From the NCBI GenBank assembly GCA_025462725.1, contig JAOAPE010000002.1, positions 62,001 through 126,000 on the forward strand: a stretch of DNA of 64,000 bases, given 5' to 3'. How positions within the stretch are numbered: position 1 is the stretch's first letter; the number at the start of each line of letters is the position of its first letter. The position numbers were made by a program, and so were the translations under genes. The DNA comes from Terriglobales bacterium (GTDB lineage: Bacteria > Acidobacteriota > Terriglobia > Terriglobales > Acidobacteriaceae). This document shows positions 41,859 through 51,230 of the stretch, piece by piece. Under the pieces are notes generated by a model. That model ran no database searches. It was not told the origin of the DNA and worked only from the letters and a program-made list of their open reading frames with translations.

Positions 41859-44057
41859 CTATGTGACGTAGGGTGACAAGTCACCCGCTATCTTGCGAGC
41901 CCCGTCTAAATCCATTCGCATCGACAAGAAAGAGTTGGATAGTACGCCAGGTGGTAGTGCCCAGTCCCATTTCTCCCGAATCAATGTGGCCAAATTCAAG
42001 CCCAAACTGTCTGGATCAGTTGTCGCGTCTTTTGAAATTGTAGTCAGCGCGTGACGAACTGCTGAGGAATCGGATGCCTTGATCCGAACAGCTAGGCCTT
42101 CATTCCAGGACCTGTGTCCGGAAGTGGAGAGCAATAGAGACAATGCATCGTTTACCCGGTCGCCTCGCCAAGTGAATAAGAGTATTGAATCCCCATCCAC
42201 AAGAGCTTGCCTGGAATCCAAATGTAATTTCTCGTAGAGATCACGGGCTCCGGATAGCAATCTGCTTGCGGAATGACTCAGGAAGAGAATTGGTTCAGAT
42301 TCGCTCAATACAGCTCTCATCTCCTCCCTAACTCTGTCGTGAATCATTGCACCGGAACCCTCAAACTTCGGCGGAACGCCTCCGGGGTCGGGTACCACCG
42401 CAATTACCTTGCTTTGTGCATCAGCGGCGATGACACGCCAACGGCGTCCGCCGAAGATGATGCGCTGGTCCGCGACAAGTGGGCGAGAAATCGGCAGCGA
42501 ACCGAGAGTTCGTCCCTCGTGCTGCAATACAAACTCGTCTTCGCTCACAAATGCTGAGTAGAACTCATAATTATTTACAAGCTTCTCCCCCAATTCTCCG
42601 TGGAGAAGCAATCCGGTTCGATCCTGCATAATTAACTTCTTGTTGCCCATTTCCCTCAGAATCGAAAGAAAGCGTTCTTTGTCTATGCCGTCGAATGGGC
42701 CGTTCTCCACTAGCAACGACCAAATCAAAGCTGCCGACGCACCACTCCTCTCGGCAATAACAGACATAACCTGTTGGACAAAAGTCGATGCATGGAGTCC
42801 ATTCACATCAGGAGGCTCGAACCATCCCTTTATTAGGAGCCTAATCATGGCTACGGTTTGGATGAGCCCTTCATGCAACCGATCTGAAATGGCAGACTTT
42901 GACCTAACGGGAAATTCTTTGCAAAGGCACCGCAAGATTGCCGACTCACCGCGGCGTCGCCCCGATCGACCTAACCTTTGCCGAAGGCTTGCTACTGAAG
43001 GTGGAGAGCCGATTTGGGCAATACTTCTCACCGACCCAATATCAATTCCAAGCTCTAACGTGGATGTACATACGGCAGTGGCTGGGCATGCTCCCGATTT
43101 AAGCGCCTGCTCTGTTTCTTCCCTCAGCTGTCTTGATAGGTTTCCGTGATGCGCCCAAAACTCATTCGGAACGCCGTCCTTCTCGCATTTGCTACGCAGG
43201 AGATCGGCATACGTCTCGACTTGTGATCGGCTGTTCGGAAAGATGAGGTTATTGGTTCCCTTGAGGGTAAGGTAGAGATCTTGAGCAATTTCCTCGGTAG
43301 CACTCGATTTTCCGGCATCAGGTTGGTCCTCTTCCATATAGCATTTCACGATCACCTTCAAATCGTGCCGATCGGCCGTGCTGTTCAGCAATCGAACTGA
43401 TTCTCCCGTTCTAGGTCGCAAAAAATCGGCAGCTAGCCGCATATTTCCCAAAGTAGCGGACAGCGCCACTCGCGCTATTGTCTTGCCGGCGCAACTCTCT
43501 ACCCGGTGCAGCAGCGACTGCAATTGTTTCCCTCGTTCGGAACCGATGAACGAATGTAACTCGTCCACGACTACATACTTGAGTGATGTCACGAGCGCGG
43601 GAATAGAACTGCCTCTGGTCACAAACAAGGCTTCCAGAGATTCTGGGGTTATTAGGAGAATTCCTTTTGGCGATGTTAGAAATCGATGCTTTCGACTCGC
43701 TGAAATATCACCATGCCACGCAACTACCGGAATTTCTAAGGAATCACAAATCTCTTCAAGTCTAGACCATTGATCGTTGATCAAGGCTTTTAGTGGGCTT
43801 ATATACAGAACCGATCCCATGTTGGAATCATCGCGCAGCAAGTGAGAAATAATGGGAAAGAAAGCGGCTTCAGTTTTGCCGCTTGCGGTCGCTGCGGAAA
43901 TAATGACGTCTTGATCTGCATTGATCAATGAAGGGATCGATTGTTCTTGGATGTCTCTGAGGTCTGTCCACCCTTCACTCCAAATCCACCGCTGGATTCT
44001 TTTGTCGAGAAGTCCGAACGCAGTCGACTCAGAGCTGGAAGCTGGCGAGTTCGTCAT
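41859..44057 (-). CDS. sngC: Lhr-like DEAD/DEAH helicase, Shango SngC
   Basis: The product is 732 residues. Walker A is in SAATASGKTEAAF (about residue 58), Walker B is DELH in VVVDELHSFIGSERG, motif III is SATLGN, and motifs V/VI are TSTLELGIDIGS and QRLGRSGRR. A C-terminal region of about 350 residues follows, as in Lhr-type helicases. It overlaps the ATPase gene by 29 bases. TerB protein, BrxD-like ATPase and Lhr-like helicase in this order is the composition of the Shango anti-phage system. By that analogy the helicase acts on invading DNA. Confidence 0.85.
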   Translation of the reverse strand: MTNSPASSSESTAFGLLDKRIQRWIWSEGWTDLRDIQEQSIPSLINADQDVIISAATASGKTEAAFFPIISHLLRDDSNMGSVLYISPLKALINDQWSRLEEICDSLEIPVVAWHGDISASRKHRFLTSPKGILLITPESLEALFVTRGSSIPALVTSLKYVVVDELHSFIGSERGKQLQSLLHRVESCAGKTIARVALSATLGNMRLAADFLRPRTGESVRLLNSTADRHDLKVIVKCYMEEDQPDAGKSSATEEIAQDLYLTLKGTNNLIFPNSRSQVETYADLLRSKCEKDGVPNEFWAHHGNLSRQLREETEQALKSGACPATAVCTSTLELGIDIGSVRSIAQIGSPPSVASLRQRLGRSGRRRGESAILRCLCKEFPVRSKSAISDRLHEGLIQTVAMIRLLIKGWFEPPDVNGLHASTFVQQVMSVIAERSGASAALIWSLLVENGPFDGIDKERFLSILREMGNKKLIMQDRTGLLLHGELGEKLVNNYEFYSAFVSEDEFVLQHEGRTLGSLPISRPLVADQRIIFGGRRWRVIAADAQSKVIAVVPDPGGVPPKFEGSGAMIHDRVREEMRAVLSESEPILFLSHSASRLLSGARDLYEKLHLDSRQALVDGDSILLFTWRGDRVNDALSLLLSTSGHRSWNEGLAVRIKASDSSAVRHALTTISKDATTDPDSLGLNLATLIREKWDWALPPGVLSNSFLSMRMDLDGARKIAGDLSPYVT

Positions 44058-45324
44058 CTTGAGGAATAATCCTTTCGCTATCTCCTCCGGAATCCTTCTC
44101 TATTTCCAGATCACCGACTAAGTCCTGCCAGGTAGTGCCTGGATTTTGGTCGAGAACAGCCAACACATTAACAAACGAAGTAATGGTTGTTCTTGGCGTC
44201 CGGAAGTAGCTGTCCCCTAGCCGGTGCGAGCAGTGCTTCATGAACGCAGAAATGCCGTCATCTGGGATAAGATATCTTTCAGGCTCTCCCAATGCATACA
44301 CGTGCCTAACTTTCTGGAGAAGCACATAGAAGTCTTCCGGAGTTAAGCTACTAAGCCGGATAATTGGTCCAGAAAGATCTACCAGACCGTCAGTGGCGAA
44401 CTTATTTTCTACCAGACGTGATTGCAGCGCCGGGTAGCTGTATAACCCTCGACGTGGGTCAAGAAGGAACTCCGGCGTGCCGCCCAGAATGAATCCAACA
44501 CCTTCGGCAGATCCTTGAAGAGAGTCATTGAGTATTCGCAGTATCTGCTCGTAATTGGCCTGACGAGCCTGTGTATTCGCTAGCTTATAAAGGTTGACCA
44601 ACTCGTCTAGACAAACCAACAATCCACCATACCCAGCTAGCCGCACAAACCGCGCAAGCAGCTTTAACTGGTCATGAACAGACGAGTCATCGATGACGGT
44701 CCTTACTCCCAATGCAACTCTAGCCTCGGTCTTGGTCGTGAACTCCCCACGCAACCACCGAATCGCGTCTGCCTTCAACTGCTCATTCTGATCTTCGAAT
44801 GCACTGCAATATGAAGAGATCACATGTGCAAAATCATATCCGTTCACCATTTCGGTGAGTTGGGCCAAACGAACGCGAATTACCTCTTCTGCCGCGACTC
44901 CTTTCGACTTGCTTTCTGCTTTAGCATCGGAGATAAACTTTTCGACAATTCCTGGAAACGCTCCTCCTTCCGGTCGCGTTCTGGTTGACATGTTTTTTGC
45001 GAGTTCTGCGTATAGTGAACGGGCTTGGCCACCCGTCGCGTGAAGCCTGCGGTCAGGATTCAGATCAGCATGAACAGTAACGAGTTTCTTCTCCAGTGCG
45101 ATTGACCGCACCAGATTGAGGAAAAAAGTCTTCCCCGCGCCGTACTCGCCAATCACCAAGCGGAATGCTGAACCTCCATTTGCCACCCGGTCAATGTCCG
45201 TTATTAAGGCGCCCAGTTCACCCTTGCGCCCAACTTGGATCAGATGTTGTCCTACCTTGGGTACCACCCCAGCTCTCAATGACTGAATAACGGAATCTCG
45301 GTCTCGTGAGCGAATGCTGCTCAT
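44029..45324 (-). CDS. sngB: BrxD-like P-loop ATPase (DUF2791), Shango SngB
   Basis: The product is 431 residues. The N-terminus IQSLRAGVVPKVGQHLIQVG and Walker A in VIGEYGAGKTFFLNLVRS are typical of the BrxD/DUF2791 P-loop family known from BREX type 2. The Walker B-like segment is LLVCLDELVNLYK, and RTTITSFVNVL gives the C-terminal helical part. The ATG overlaps the TerB gene's stop (ATGA) and its own end overlaps the helicase, so the three genes are translated as a unit. Confidence 0.85.
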   Translation of the reverse strand: MSSIRSRDRDSVIQSLRAGVVPKVGQHLIQVGRKGELGALITDIDRVANGGSAFRLVIGEYGAGKTFFLNLVRSIALEKKLVTVHADLNPDRRLHATGGQARSLYAELAKNMSTRTRPEGGAFPGIVEKFISDAKAESKSKGVAAEEVIRVRLAQLTEMVNGYDFAHVISSYCSAFEDQNEQLKADAIRWLRGEFTTKTEARVALGVRTVIDDSSVHDQLKLLARFVRLAGYGGLLVCLDELVNLYKLANTQARQANYEQILRILNDSLQGSAEGVGFILGGTPEFLLDPRRGLYSYPALQSRLVENKFATDGLVDLSGPIIRLSSLTPEDFYVLLQKVRHVYALGEPERYLIPDDGISAFMKHCSHRLGDSYFRTPRTTITSFVNVLAVLDQNPGTTWQDLVGDLEIEKDSGGDSERIIPQDDELASFQL

Positions 45325-47666
45325 GCGGTTACCTTCTCCAGGATGTCCCTGTTTATTTCTACGGGATCGTCCCCGTCGGTCAATGGCATGTCAAATTTAT
45401 CAAAAGCAGCTTCATTGATGCGCTCGAGTGCCCCATCGAGCATCAGTTCCATGTCTGCTGCAGCATCCACTAGCTCGCCGCGAGACCATTGCCGTCTCGA
45501 CAACAGCAGCCGTGCGAGGCACGAATGTTCGACGTCAAGTCCAAGGAGAGTATCCGAAACAGCGAAATCATTTTCCTTTTCTAGCTCTGGGGGCTGACTC
45601 TTGGGTTCCTCTGCAAAAACGTCACCCAAGACAGCAGATATCTGTTCTGTTTCTTGCTGTAACCGTGCAATCTTATTGGTGTCCAGGGCAAAACGTTTAC
45701 CAGTCGATGGCCTCGAAGCGGCATCACGCTGGGGTCCTTCATGGATATCGACATAGACCTGCTTGGGGTCAAGCTGCAGGACTTTGTAAGTCTTTTCGAG
45801 TAGCTTCACCTCTTCGGGGCTCACCACTCCATCTGCATGCGCGACATCGACGAGGATGTCTGCGATCGTTCGTCGCGATTCGGCTGAAAGTAATTCGAGT
45901 CGCTTTTTTATGCTGGCGATAGTCGTCGGATGGACAACTTGCAACCGGAGACGCGCTTTTAATCTCTGGCGAGAGCAGCCATCTAGTTGCCCCCATGTTT
46001 CAATTGTTCTTGTCAGAAGTTGAATCTCCGGTGGAGAAGCGACCCCGTCTGCCAACGCCATCATCGACCCAAGATCTAGCATGAGGCAAGCCGCCGCATA
46101 AGAACCGGCAGAGCGCATACTCGTAGCAACACTGGGGGGTGCCAAAAATAGCACGACAGTGTCGTCTTCTCTGGGACTTCCTGCTCCCCTGGGGAAATCC
46201 GGCTCGATCGCAATCCCAAATTCTTCCAAACGTGTAGCCAAGAGTACGACCGCTCCACGACTCAATTCGCGTTCTTCGCCCAACCTCTTGAGGAGATCCT
46301 TCCAGCGAATTAAAAGTTCTCCGGTAGTAAGTTCATCCTTTATATGTTGGACGCCAGAAGCAACAGCGTTGGGCCACGCATGGACCGGAAGAAAAGCAGC
46401 CGCTTCAAGCGAATTCTTTTCATTGGGGTACCGACCCAAGAACCGACTGTAACGGTCCAACTCGGCGGTGCAATCATCTACCACCTGTTGCAGTTTCTTT
46501 TGGGGCCCCGTCACTGCACTCACATCGGGAAGGTTCCCGATTGCCCTTGAAAAGCTCTTTCCGTAAAACCCTGAAGAGGCTGGCTGATAATTGACTTGCA
46601 GCTTGGTCTTGTTTAGAGGTAGCAGCAACCCTTCCCCACAATTCTGGCTATAGTGATATGGAAAAATCTTCTCAAACTCTGCTCTGCACCTCTCAATCGG
46701 AGTTCGACGTGTGATCATCGGGTCCATAAGTGACCACTTCAGCGCCCAAGCGACTGGAACGCTTCTTCGTGCTGCAGCAAACTTGGCAAGTCCTACTCGG
46801 AAGGCAAATGGCAATTCGAATCCTTCGGGTTCAACGTCCGGAGGGCTGGAAATGTTATTCGGATCTGTATTCAACTCAGAGGCAGACACATAGTTGAGGA
46901 AGCTTGATGCATAGTGCCGGAAGGAATTATTGTCGCCGTAGATCGCAAGAAGATTTTTAATTTCATCAATTATGGTTGCGATGTCATCTTGAAACTGTGC
47001 GGCATCAATCAGTGCTCGACGTTCAAGTCCATAAAAGAACAGAAATACATAGCCGATATCCGCTTTTGGATCTCTTCGGCCGCTTGCCAGCCACTGCAGG
47101 TAGGCGCGTCTCGCCTCCGGGCTGATTCCGCTGTAGCTTGGCCAATGAGAGGTTCGCCGCTCTGAAATGTCCAGGAAGTCTCTGCTGACTTGGAGATTTG
47201 GGTTGATCAAAGCGGGGTCTTGTTGACCGCTTTCAGACCTTAGGTTTAGGCCCACATAGACCATTCCGCCAGTGATTTTTAGACCTGCAATTTCAACTAT
47301 CTCTTCAATCGGCACCCATCTTGCCTTTTGAGCCACCTCGCCGGAAGCTGGGGGCGGGATTTTTCGTTCACTCCATGTGCTCGAGGAGATAGGGAGACTG
47401 GCAACTCTTATAGGGTATGGCGCTGGGAGATCGCTTTTGTTTCTGACCGGAGCTGTCGCTCGTGAATTGGCCTGAATTGAAATGGGCGGCTCACTCTTAT
47501 TTGCGAAGGCCTTAAATGCCACCACGGCGATAGCAACTATGCCAATTAGGAGCCAAATTTCCTTTGGAATACTGGACAGCAAAACGAAGACGGCTACTAT
47601 CCCTGCCACTAATACCGACCCAGCTGAGGAACTTCGCCTCCTCCTCGCCAAAGTTACGCCTCTCAA
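45321..47666 (-). CDS. sngA: TerB-N / TerB / TerB-C membrane-anchored protein, Shango SngA
   Basis: The product is 781 residues from a TTG without a clear ribosome site (the exact start is uncertain). Two N-terminal hydrophobic segments (VLVAGIVAVFVLL; IWLLIGIVAIAVVAF) anchor it. Residues ~110-360 match TerB-N (WVPIEEIVEIAG, YSGISPEARRAYLQWLASGR, GYVFLFFYGLERRAL). About 520-660 match TerB with its acidic metal-binding helices (MMALADGVASPPEIQLL; VAHADGVVSPEEVKLLEKTY). The last ~110 residues are TerB-C-like. The membrane anchor suggests the complex watches the envelope for phage entry. It is first in the operon. Confidence 0.83.
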   Translation of the reverse strand: MRGVTLARRRRSSSAGSVLVAGIVAVFVLLSSIPKEIWLLIGIVAIAVVAFKAFANKSEPPISIQANSRATAPVRNKSDLPAPYPIRVASLPISSSTWSERKIPPPASGEVAQKARWVPIEEIVEIAGLKITGGMVYVGLNLRSESGQQDPALINPNLQVSRDFLDISERRTSHWPSYSGISPEARRAYLQWLASGRRDPKADIGYVFLFFYGLERRALIDAAQFQDDIATIIDEIKNLLAIYGDNNSFRHYASSFLNYVSASELNTDPNNISSPPDVEPEGFELPFAFRVGLAKFAAARRSVPVAWALKWSLMDPMITRRTPIERCRAEFEKIFPYHYSQNCGEGLLLPLNKTKLQVNYQPASSGFYGKSFSRAIGNLPDVSAVTGPQKKLQQVVDDCTAELDRYSRFLGRYPNEKNSLEAAAFLPVHAWPNAVASGVQHIKDELTTGELLIRWKDLLKRLGEERELSRGAVVLLATRLEEFGIAIEPDFPRGAGSPREDDTVVLFLAPPSVATSMRSAGSYAAACLMLDLGSMMALADGVASPPEIQLLTRTIETWGQLDGCSRQRLKARLRLQVVHPTTIASIKKRLELLSAESRRTIADILVDVAHADGVVSPEEVKLLEKTYKVLQLDPKQVYVDIHEGPQRDAASRPSTGKRFALDTNKIARLQQETEQISAVLGDVFAEEPKSQPPELEKENDFAVSDTLLGLDVEHSCLARLLLSRRQWSRGELVDAAADMELMLDGALERINEAAFDKFDMPLTDGDDPVEINRDILEKVTA

Positions 47667-48053
47667 TAATGAATTCGGGACACTATAGAAGACGCTAATT
47701 CAATCAGTGGCTGCTCTCGTTTGCAAGCTCTTAATCAACTTCCATTGTCAAATTCGTTGCATAGAAAACAGGACCGCTTGCCAGAGCAGAACGATCAGGA
47801 GTTGAAAGCAAGTTTCTAGAGTTCGTGGCGGAAGCACTGTCTAGCGCTGTTGAATGAATCCGAAAGGCTTACAGTCCATGGCATTCTTCCGAGGACTACC
47901 AGCCAGTTTCGCCTCAAGCCTTTCGATCAAAGCTTGAACTCGGTTCCGCCTCAACCTCAATGCCCAAAGCTTGCGTATGGGGCTCTCGCTCATTACTACC
48001 TCCAAGGGGAGGTAGTATGCAGCCGGAGGCGAAACCTAGAACAAATTAATAAA
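47667..48053. other. Intergenic region upstream of the Shango operon
   Basis: About 390 bp with no supported gene. It includes the CCTCCAAGGGGAGG imperfect palindrome near 47999-48012. The Shango promoter should lie here. Confidence 0.4.
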
Positions 48054-48079
48054 TCTGTTACGAATTCGGAACAGATTTA
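48050..48079. promoter_or_regulatory. Longest copy of the recurrent palindrome
   Basis: AAATCTGTT and AACAGATTT arms flank aCGAATTCGg, a 28-base inverted repeat with one mismatched pair. It lies directly after the stop of the small basic protein (48081) and about 390 bp upstream of the Shango start. It could serve as operator for the Shango operon or as a terminator-like hairpin. Confidence 0.55.
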
Positions 48080-48080
48080 T

Positions 48081-48311
48081 TTATGCAGTTTTCTTCTTGC
48101 GAGCCTCAGCCCAACGCTTTTTCATTGCTTGAGATATTCTTTTACGTCCAGCGGCGCTAAGTCGACGGGTCGTTTTGTTCCTTTTCGGCGTGGCGCTGAC
48201 GGGTGACCGCTGCCCTACTGTCTTACCGCCCACTGACTCCAAAGCGGAAATAGCCTTTTCTAACCTATCTCGTTCAGCTCTAAGTTCATTAAGAATTCGA
48301 TTGATGTCCAC
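48081..48311 (-). CDS. Small basic nucleoid-type protein (acidobacterial VDINRIL family)
   Basis: The GTG at 48311 is preceded by GGCGGAGG, giving 76 residues. A coiled-coil N-terminus (VDINRILNELRAERDRLEKA) is followed by a Lys/Arg-rich tail (AAGRKRISQAMKKRWAEARK) of the kind found in small DNA-binding, histone-like proteins. Upstream starts at 48329 and 48380 are less likely. Similar proteins are widespread in Acidobacteriota (recollection). It probably binds DNA non-specifically. Confidence 0.7.
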   Translation of the reverse strand: MDINRILNELRAERDRLEKAISALESVGGKTVGQRSPVSATPKRNKTTRRLSAAGRKRISQAMKKRWAEARKKKTA

Positions 48312-48523
48312 ATTGCCTCCGCCTGTCATTGTAAATGGTCGAGCGCAGGAGAAAACAACAGAAACACCCCGCAAAGTCACTTCGAGAATTTTCTAAACGC
48401 CGTGGTTCGAGATTTGGGGGTTGTATTCTCACTGGAGGCTTATGCAACCGTCAGATAAGCCGAACTTGATCGCTCACGTTGGCGTTCCTATGACTCCGGA
48501 GGTTACCCTTGAGGAGTGGCTTG

Positions 48524-48877
48524 TTAGCGAGGGCATATCTTGACCGTGCAGCGAGAGTCGCCGTCACTCTCAGTGCAATTTCCTGCCGACTCAGATGTCG
48601 CAAATCCCGAGAGAACAATTCTTCTCTTGCAGATATCTTTCGCACATACTGGGAACGTTGCTTCGCCACTTGAGTTCGTTTTTTTTGCACTCTTCTGGTT
48701 GTCGCCACAGCATGCCTGAATGGATACCTGGGCACTTTCGACAGCACTGCCGTCGCAGTCCTGCACCACAAACGTTGTCGTGCACCCTTGATGGCAGTCG
48801 CTATTCGGACCGCTCATTAGGACCAAAGCGAATGCTGCCAGTGCAGCCTTCATTACGATCAGCATTTTCGGGATCAT
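48524..48877 (-). CDS. Small exported Cys-rich protein with Cna-B-like fold
   Basis: The product is 117 residues with a signal peptide (MKAALAAFALVLMSG). The mature part has about ten cysteines, and the strand pattern CTTTFVVQDCDGSAVESAQV, then SSGEATFPV, resembles a carboxypeptidase-regulatory/Cna-B-like sandwich. The ATG overlaps the stop of the membrane protein gene upstream (ATGA), so the two are coupled. Confidence 0.65.
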   Translation of the reverse strand: MIPKMLIVMKAALAAFALVLMSGPNSDCHQGCTTTFVVQDCDGSAVESAQVSIQACCGDNQKSAKKTNSSGEATFPVCAKDICKRRIVLSGFATSESAGNCTESDGDSRCTVKICPR

Positions 48878-49683
48878 TGTTCACCTTTCCACTGCACCCA
48901 TTTCGGGGTCATGTAGTCCACCCGAATTATCTCGTCTTTCTTTATGCGCATTACCGAGTACCCGACAGTCACATTGTCAGATTTGAGATCGTTTATGAAG
49001 TAAACATCGTGATCCGACTCATATAGTAGTTGTAACGAAAATGAGTCCAGCGATTTGTTTATTTGCGGCTGATTCTTCGAAATAACAAATCGATTGGCGG
49101 GTAGATCAGTACTTTTTGTAAACACTTGGACACGCATAGGCCTACCCCCACCGAAATAAACCGGAATCTGGGGGAAATATAACTGCGAAAAATGAAAGCT
49201 AAAAATAAGTAAGAATAGCCCAGACCTCAATCGGCCGGGCAACATTGTAAGGTTTAGAGTGCGATCCCTATCAGTAGTTACGAACATCAATATCTGCATC
49301 ACACTCGAACTGATAGAGATTAGACCCAACAGCACACCTGTGTAGCCACTTGCGAATCCGACGACAAGCCAGAGGACAGTTAGAATGCCACAAAGTGCCA
49401 TGATAGCTAGAATCTTGGGTGCTTTCCTGACGCAATACAAGATTATTAATGGGGAACCTAAGTATAGACAGACGACGTAAAGTCCAAGCACTATCGATTG
49501 GGCCTTGCTGAAGTCTAGAGTCAGAATGCTAAATCGAGAGTAATAGAAACCCGAAGTTACCAGTCCAAGCACGTACAGCATCAGCCCGATCTTTGCTGTA
49601 TCCAGTCCCAGCGTCAGCAGCCAGTTAGGCCGATGAGAGCTAATATCTGGCAGTGTGGATTCATGGAGCTTTGCTGTTTCCAT
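48874..49683 (-). CDS. Multi-pass membrane protein, unknown
   Basis: The product is 269 residues with GAGGG before the ATG. There are about five to six hydrophobic segments in the first 180 residues (IGLMLYVLGLVTSGFYYS; SIVLGLYVVCLYLGSPLIIL; ILAIMALCGILTVLWLVVGF; VLLGLISISSSVMQILMFV; GLFLLIFSFHFSQL). A C-terminal extracytoplasmic domain (VQVFTKSTDLPANRFVISKN...) follows. The function is unknown. It is coupled to the exported Cys-rich protein. Confidence 0.65.
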   Translation of the reverse strand: METAKLHESTLPDISSHRPNWLLTLGLDTAKIGLMLYVLGLVTSGFYYSRFSILTLDFSKAQSIVLGLYVVCLYLGSPLIILYCVRKAPKILAIMALCGILTVLWLVVGFASGYTGVLLGLISISSSVMQILMFVTTDRDRTLNLTMLPGRLRSGLFLLIFSFHFSQLYFPQIPVYFGGGRPMRVQVFTKSTDLPANRFVISKNQPQINKSLDSFSLQLLYESDHDVYFINDLKSDNVTVGYSVMRIKKDEIIRVDYMTPKWVQWKGEQ

Positions 49684-49820
49684 CAGCCCTCATATTACCC
49701 CATTGCTTTTGCATCTGTTACAAACCCAAGGCTGGTTACGTGGTCACGCCAATGGACGATAACTAGTAATTATCCTGCACGGGCAGAACGTTTCAAAACA
49801 GTATTGAACCCAGGAATATT

Positions 49821-50495
49821 CTAGGCTCCTCGTTCTCCTGCTTCGATCTGAACTTTAGCAATATTTCCCTCCGTATCCGTTACTGTCAGCCAGCACCGCA
49901 CGGTTCGAACATCTACTGCTGGCTGTGTCGGGAGCATGAAAGGGATGTGATTGTGCGGAGCCAGCCGTTCTGCAGGGATTTCAATGTACTTCCTGACCAT
50001 TGCCGCTGGATTAAGTGCATGTTGAGCAGTTCGGCCCAACACGTAGGACTGCGGCGATGGAGATGCTGCTGCGAATTGCCCAACTCCGTCGATTTCTAGG
50101 TCATAGTTACTAACGATAGCCGAACGACTTCCTTTGTTTTCGATGGACACTACAGCCTCGAAATACATGCCGGTTGGTCCTTTAGGCGTGATTCCCTGAG
50201 GCGTGTAACAGCGAATGTAGTAGCTGCCAGGCTCTTCGCGCATCATTAAGACCGCACGGCGCGGAGCGCCCAGTTGAATAGACTGAATAACATTTTGCTG
50301 CTTCTGATATAAGCGATAGGGTGCAATCAAACAGGCGACGGCAGACAATGCGGCGGGCAACCAACGAGGCAGCGCGAACACAGGAGCATAGATTAAGACA
50401 AAAGTCATCGCCGTGGAGACCAGCCCCGCAATCACAAATAGAGTGCCCCACCATGTGCCAAATACCTCCCGTAGGTAACGGCAAAACATTCGCAC
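49821..50495 (-). CDS. Membrane-anchored protein with C-terminal beta domain, unknown
   Basis: The product is 224 residues from GTG 50495 (ATG 50489 is equally possible). Two hydrophobic segments (LFVIAGLVSTAMTFVLIYA; LPAALSAVACLIAPY) precede a ~140-residue beta-rich domain (YFEAVVSIENKGSRSAIVSN; VRTVRCWLTVTDTEGNIAKV), topologically like small Ig-type modules. It is divergent from the next gene. Confidence 0.65.
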   Translation of the reverse strand: MRMFCRYLREVFGTWWGTLFVIAGLVSTAMTFVLIYAPVFALPRWLPAALSAVACLIAPYRLYQKQQNVIQSIQLGAPRRAVLMMREEPGSYYIRCYTPQGITPKGPTGMYFEAVVSIENKGSRSAIVSNYDLEIDGVGQFAAASPSPQSYVLGRTAQHALNPAAMVRKYIEIPAERLAPHNHIPFMLPTQPAVDVRTVRCWLTVTDTEGNIAKVQIEAGERGA

Positions 50496-50538
50496 AATGC
50501 CCCCTTGATAGAATTAGTAATCTAACACCGGAGAATAG

Positions 50539-50868
50539 ATGGGCAAAGTAGAGAGCGTCAGTAAACAGATATTGCTGGTTTTGCTGCATGATTTTCAATC
50601 TCGGGAGCTCCCCTCTGAAGCTCTAGACGAAGGGTATGTAGGCCCCACCCTGAAGGAAGTCGAGAGAAGCTGCATCGAACAGGATCAAACCACCACTCAG
50701 GTAGATGTAGAACTCGCTTTGAAGGAGCTAGAAGATAACGGATGGATAGATACTGGGCCGATGATGGTTCACGATAGCCCACCAGACTCGGAATTGCAGT
50801 TCATCGGTTTGTTCAGCACGAGAGAATACGTGCACCTAACGATCAAGGGATACAGGATGGCACGCTAG
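50539..50868 (+). CDS. Winged-helix-like small protein, unknown
   Basis: The product is 109 residues. SVSKQILLVLLHDFQSRELP and VDVELALKELEDNGWIDTGP, then LFSTREYVHLTIKGYRMAR, follow the helix-helix-wing pattern of a winged helix. It could be a regulator of the neighbouring divergent gene or of the downstream island. Confidence 0.6.
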   Translation: MGKVESVSKQILLVLLHDFQSRELPSEALDEGYVGPTLKEVERSCIEQDQTTTQVDVELALKELEDNGWIDTGPMMVHDSPPDSELQFIGLFSTREYVHLTIKGYRMAR

Positions 50869-50940
50869 TTTCCGGCAGAACGTTCTATTGCCGACGTGGT
50901 GATCCAGCCATCGACGCTTTGCCCAACGGAAGATTAAATC

Positions 50941-51168
50941 ATGAAAAAAGAATGTTACACAGTAGCTCCGGATTTCAAAGTGATCGGCCCTGAGGGCATT
51001 ATCGGAGCCTTTGATAATCCCACTACCGCAGGGGAGTTCGCCGGTTTTCTTAATTCCGACACTGCCCTGCTTCAAATCGTTGACAGTTGGCTCTCGAAAA
51101 ACGATCCGCCAATCTCGGGCGCGGAATGGGCCAGAATACAATCTGAATGGAGAAGGAATATTAGGTAG
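50941..51168 (+). CDS. Small protein, unknown
   Basis: The product is 75 residues (MKKECYTVAPDFKVIGPEGI...). There is no recognised domain. It is the last plus-strand frame before the minus-strand GHKL/radical-SAM operon, whose 3' end is 62 bp away. Confidence 0.45.
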   Translation: MKKECYTVAPDFKVIGPEGIIGAFDNPTTAGEFAGFLNSDTALLQIVDSWLSKNDPPISGAEWARIQSEWRRNIR

Positions 51169-51230
51169 GTCGTCGATGATAATTCTTAGTTATTAACGGT
51201 TGGAGTACAGCGTCCGGGAGGACATTATTA

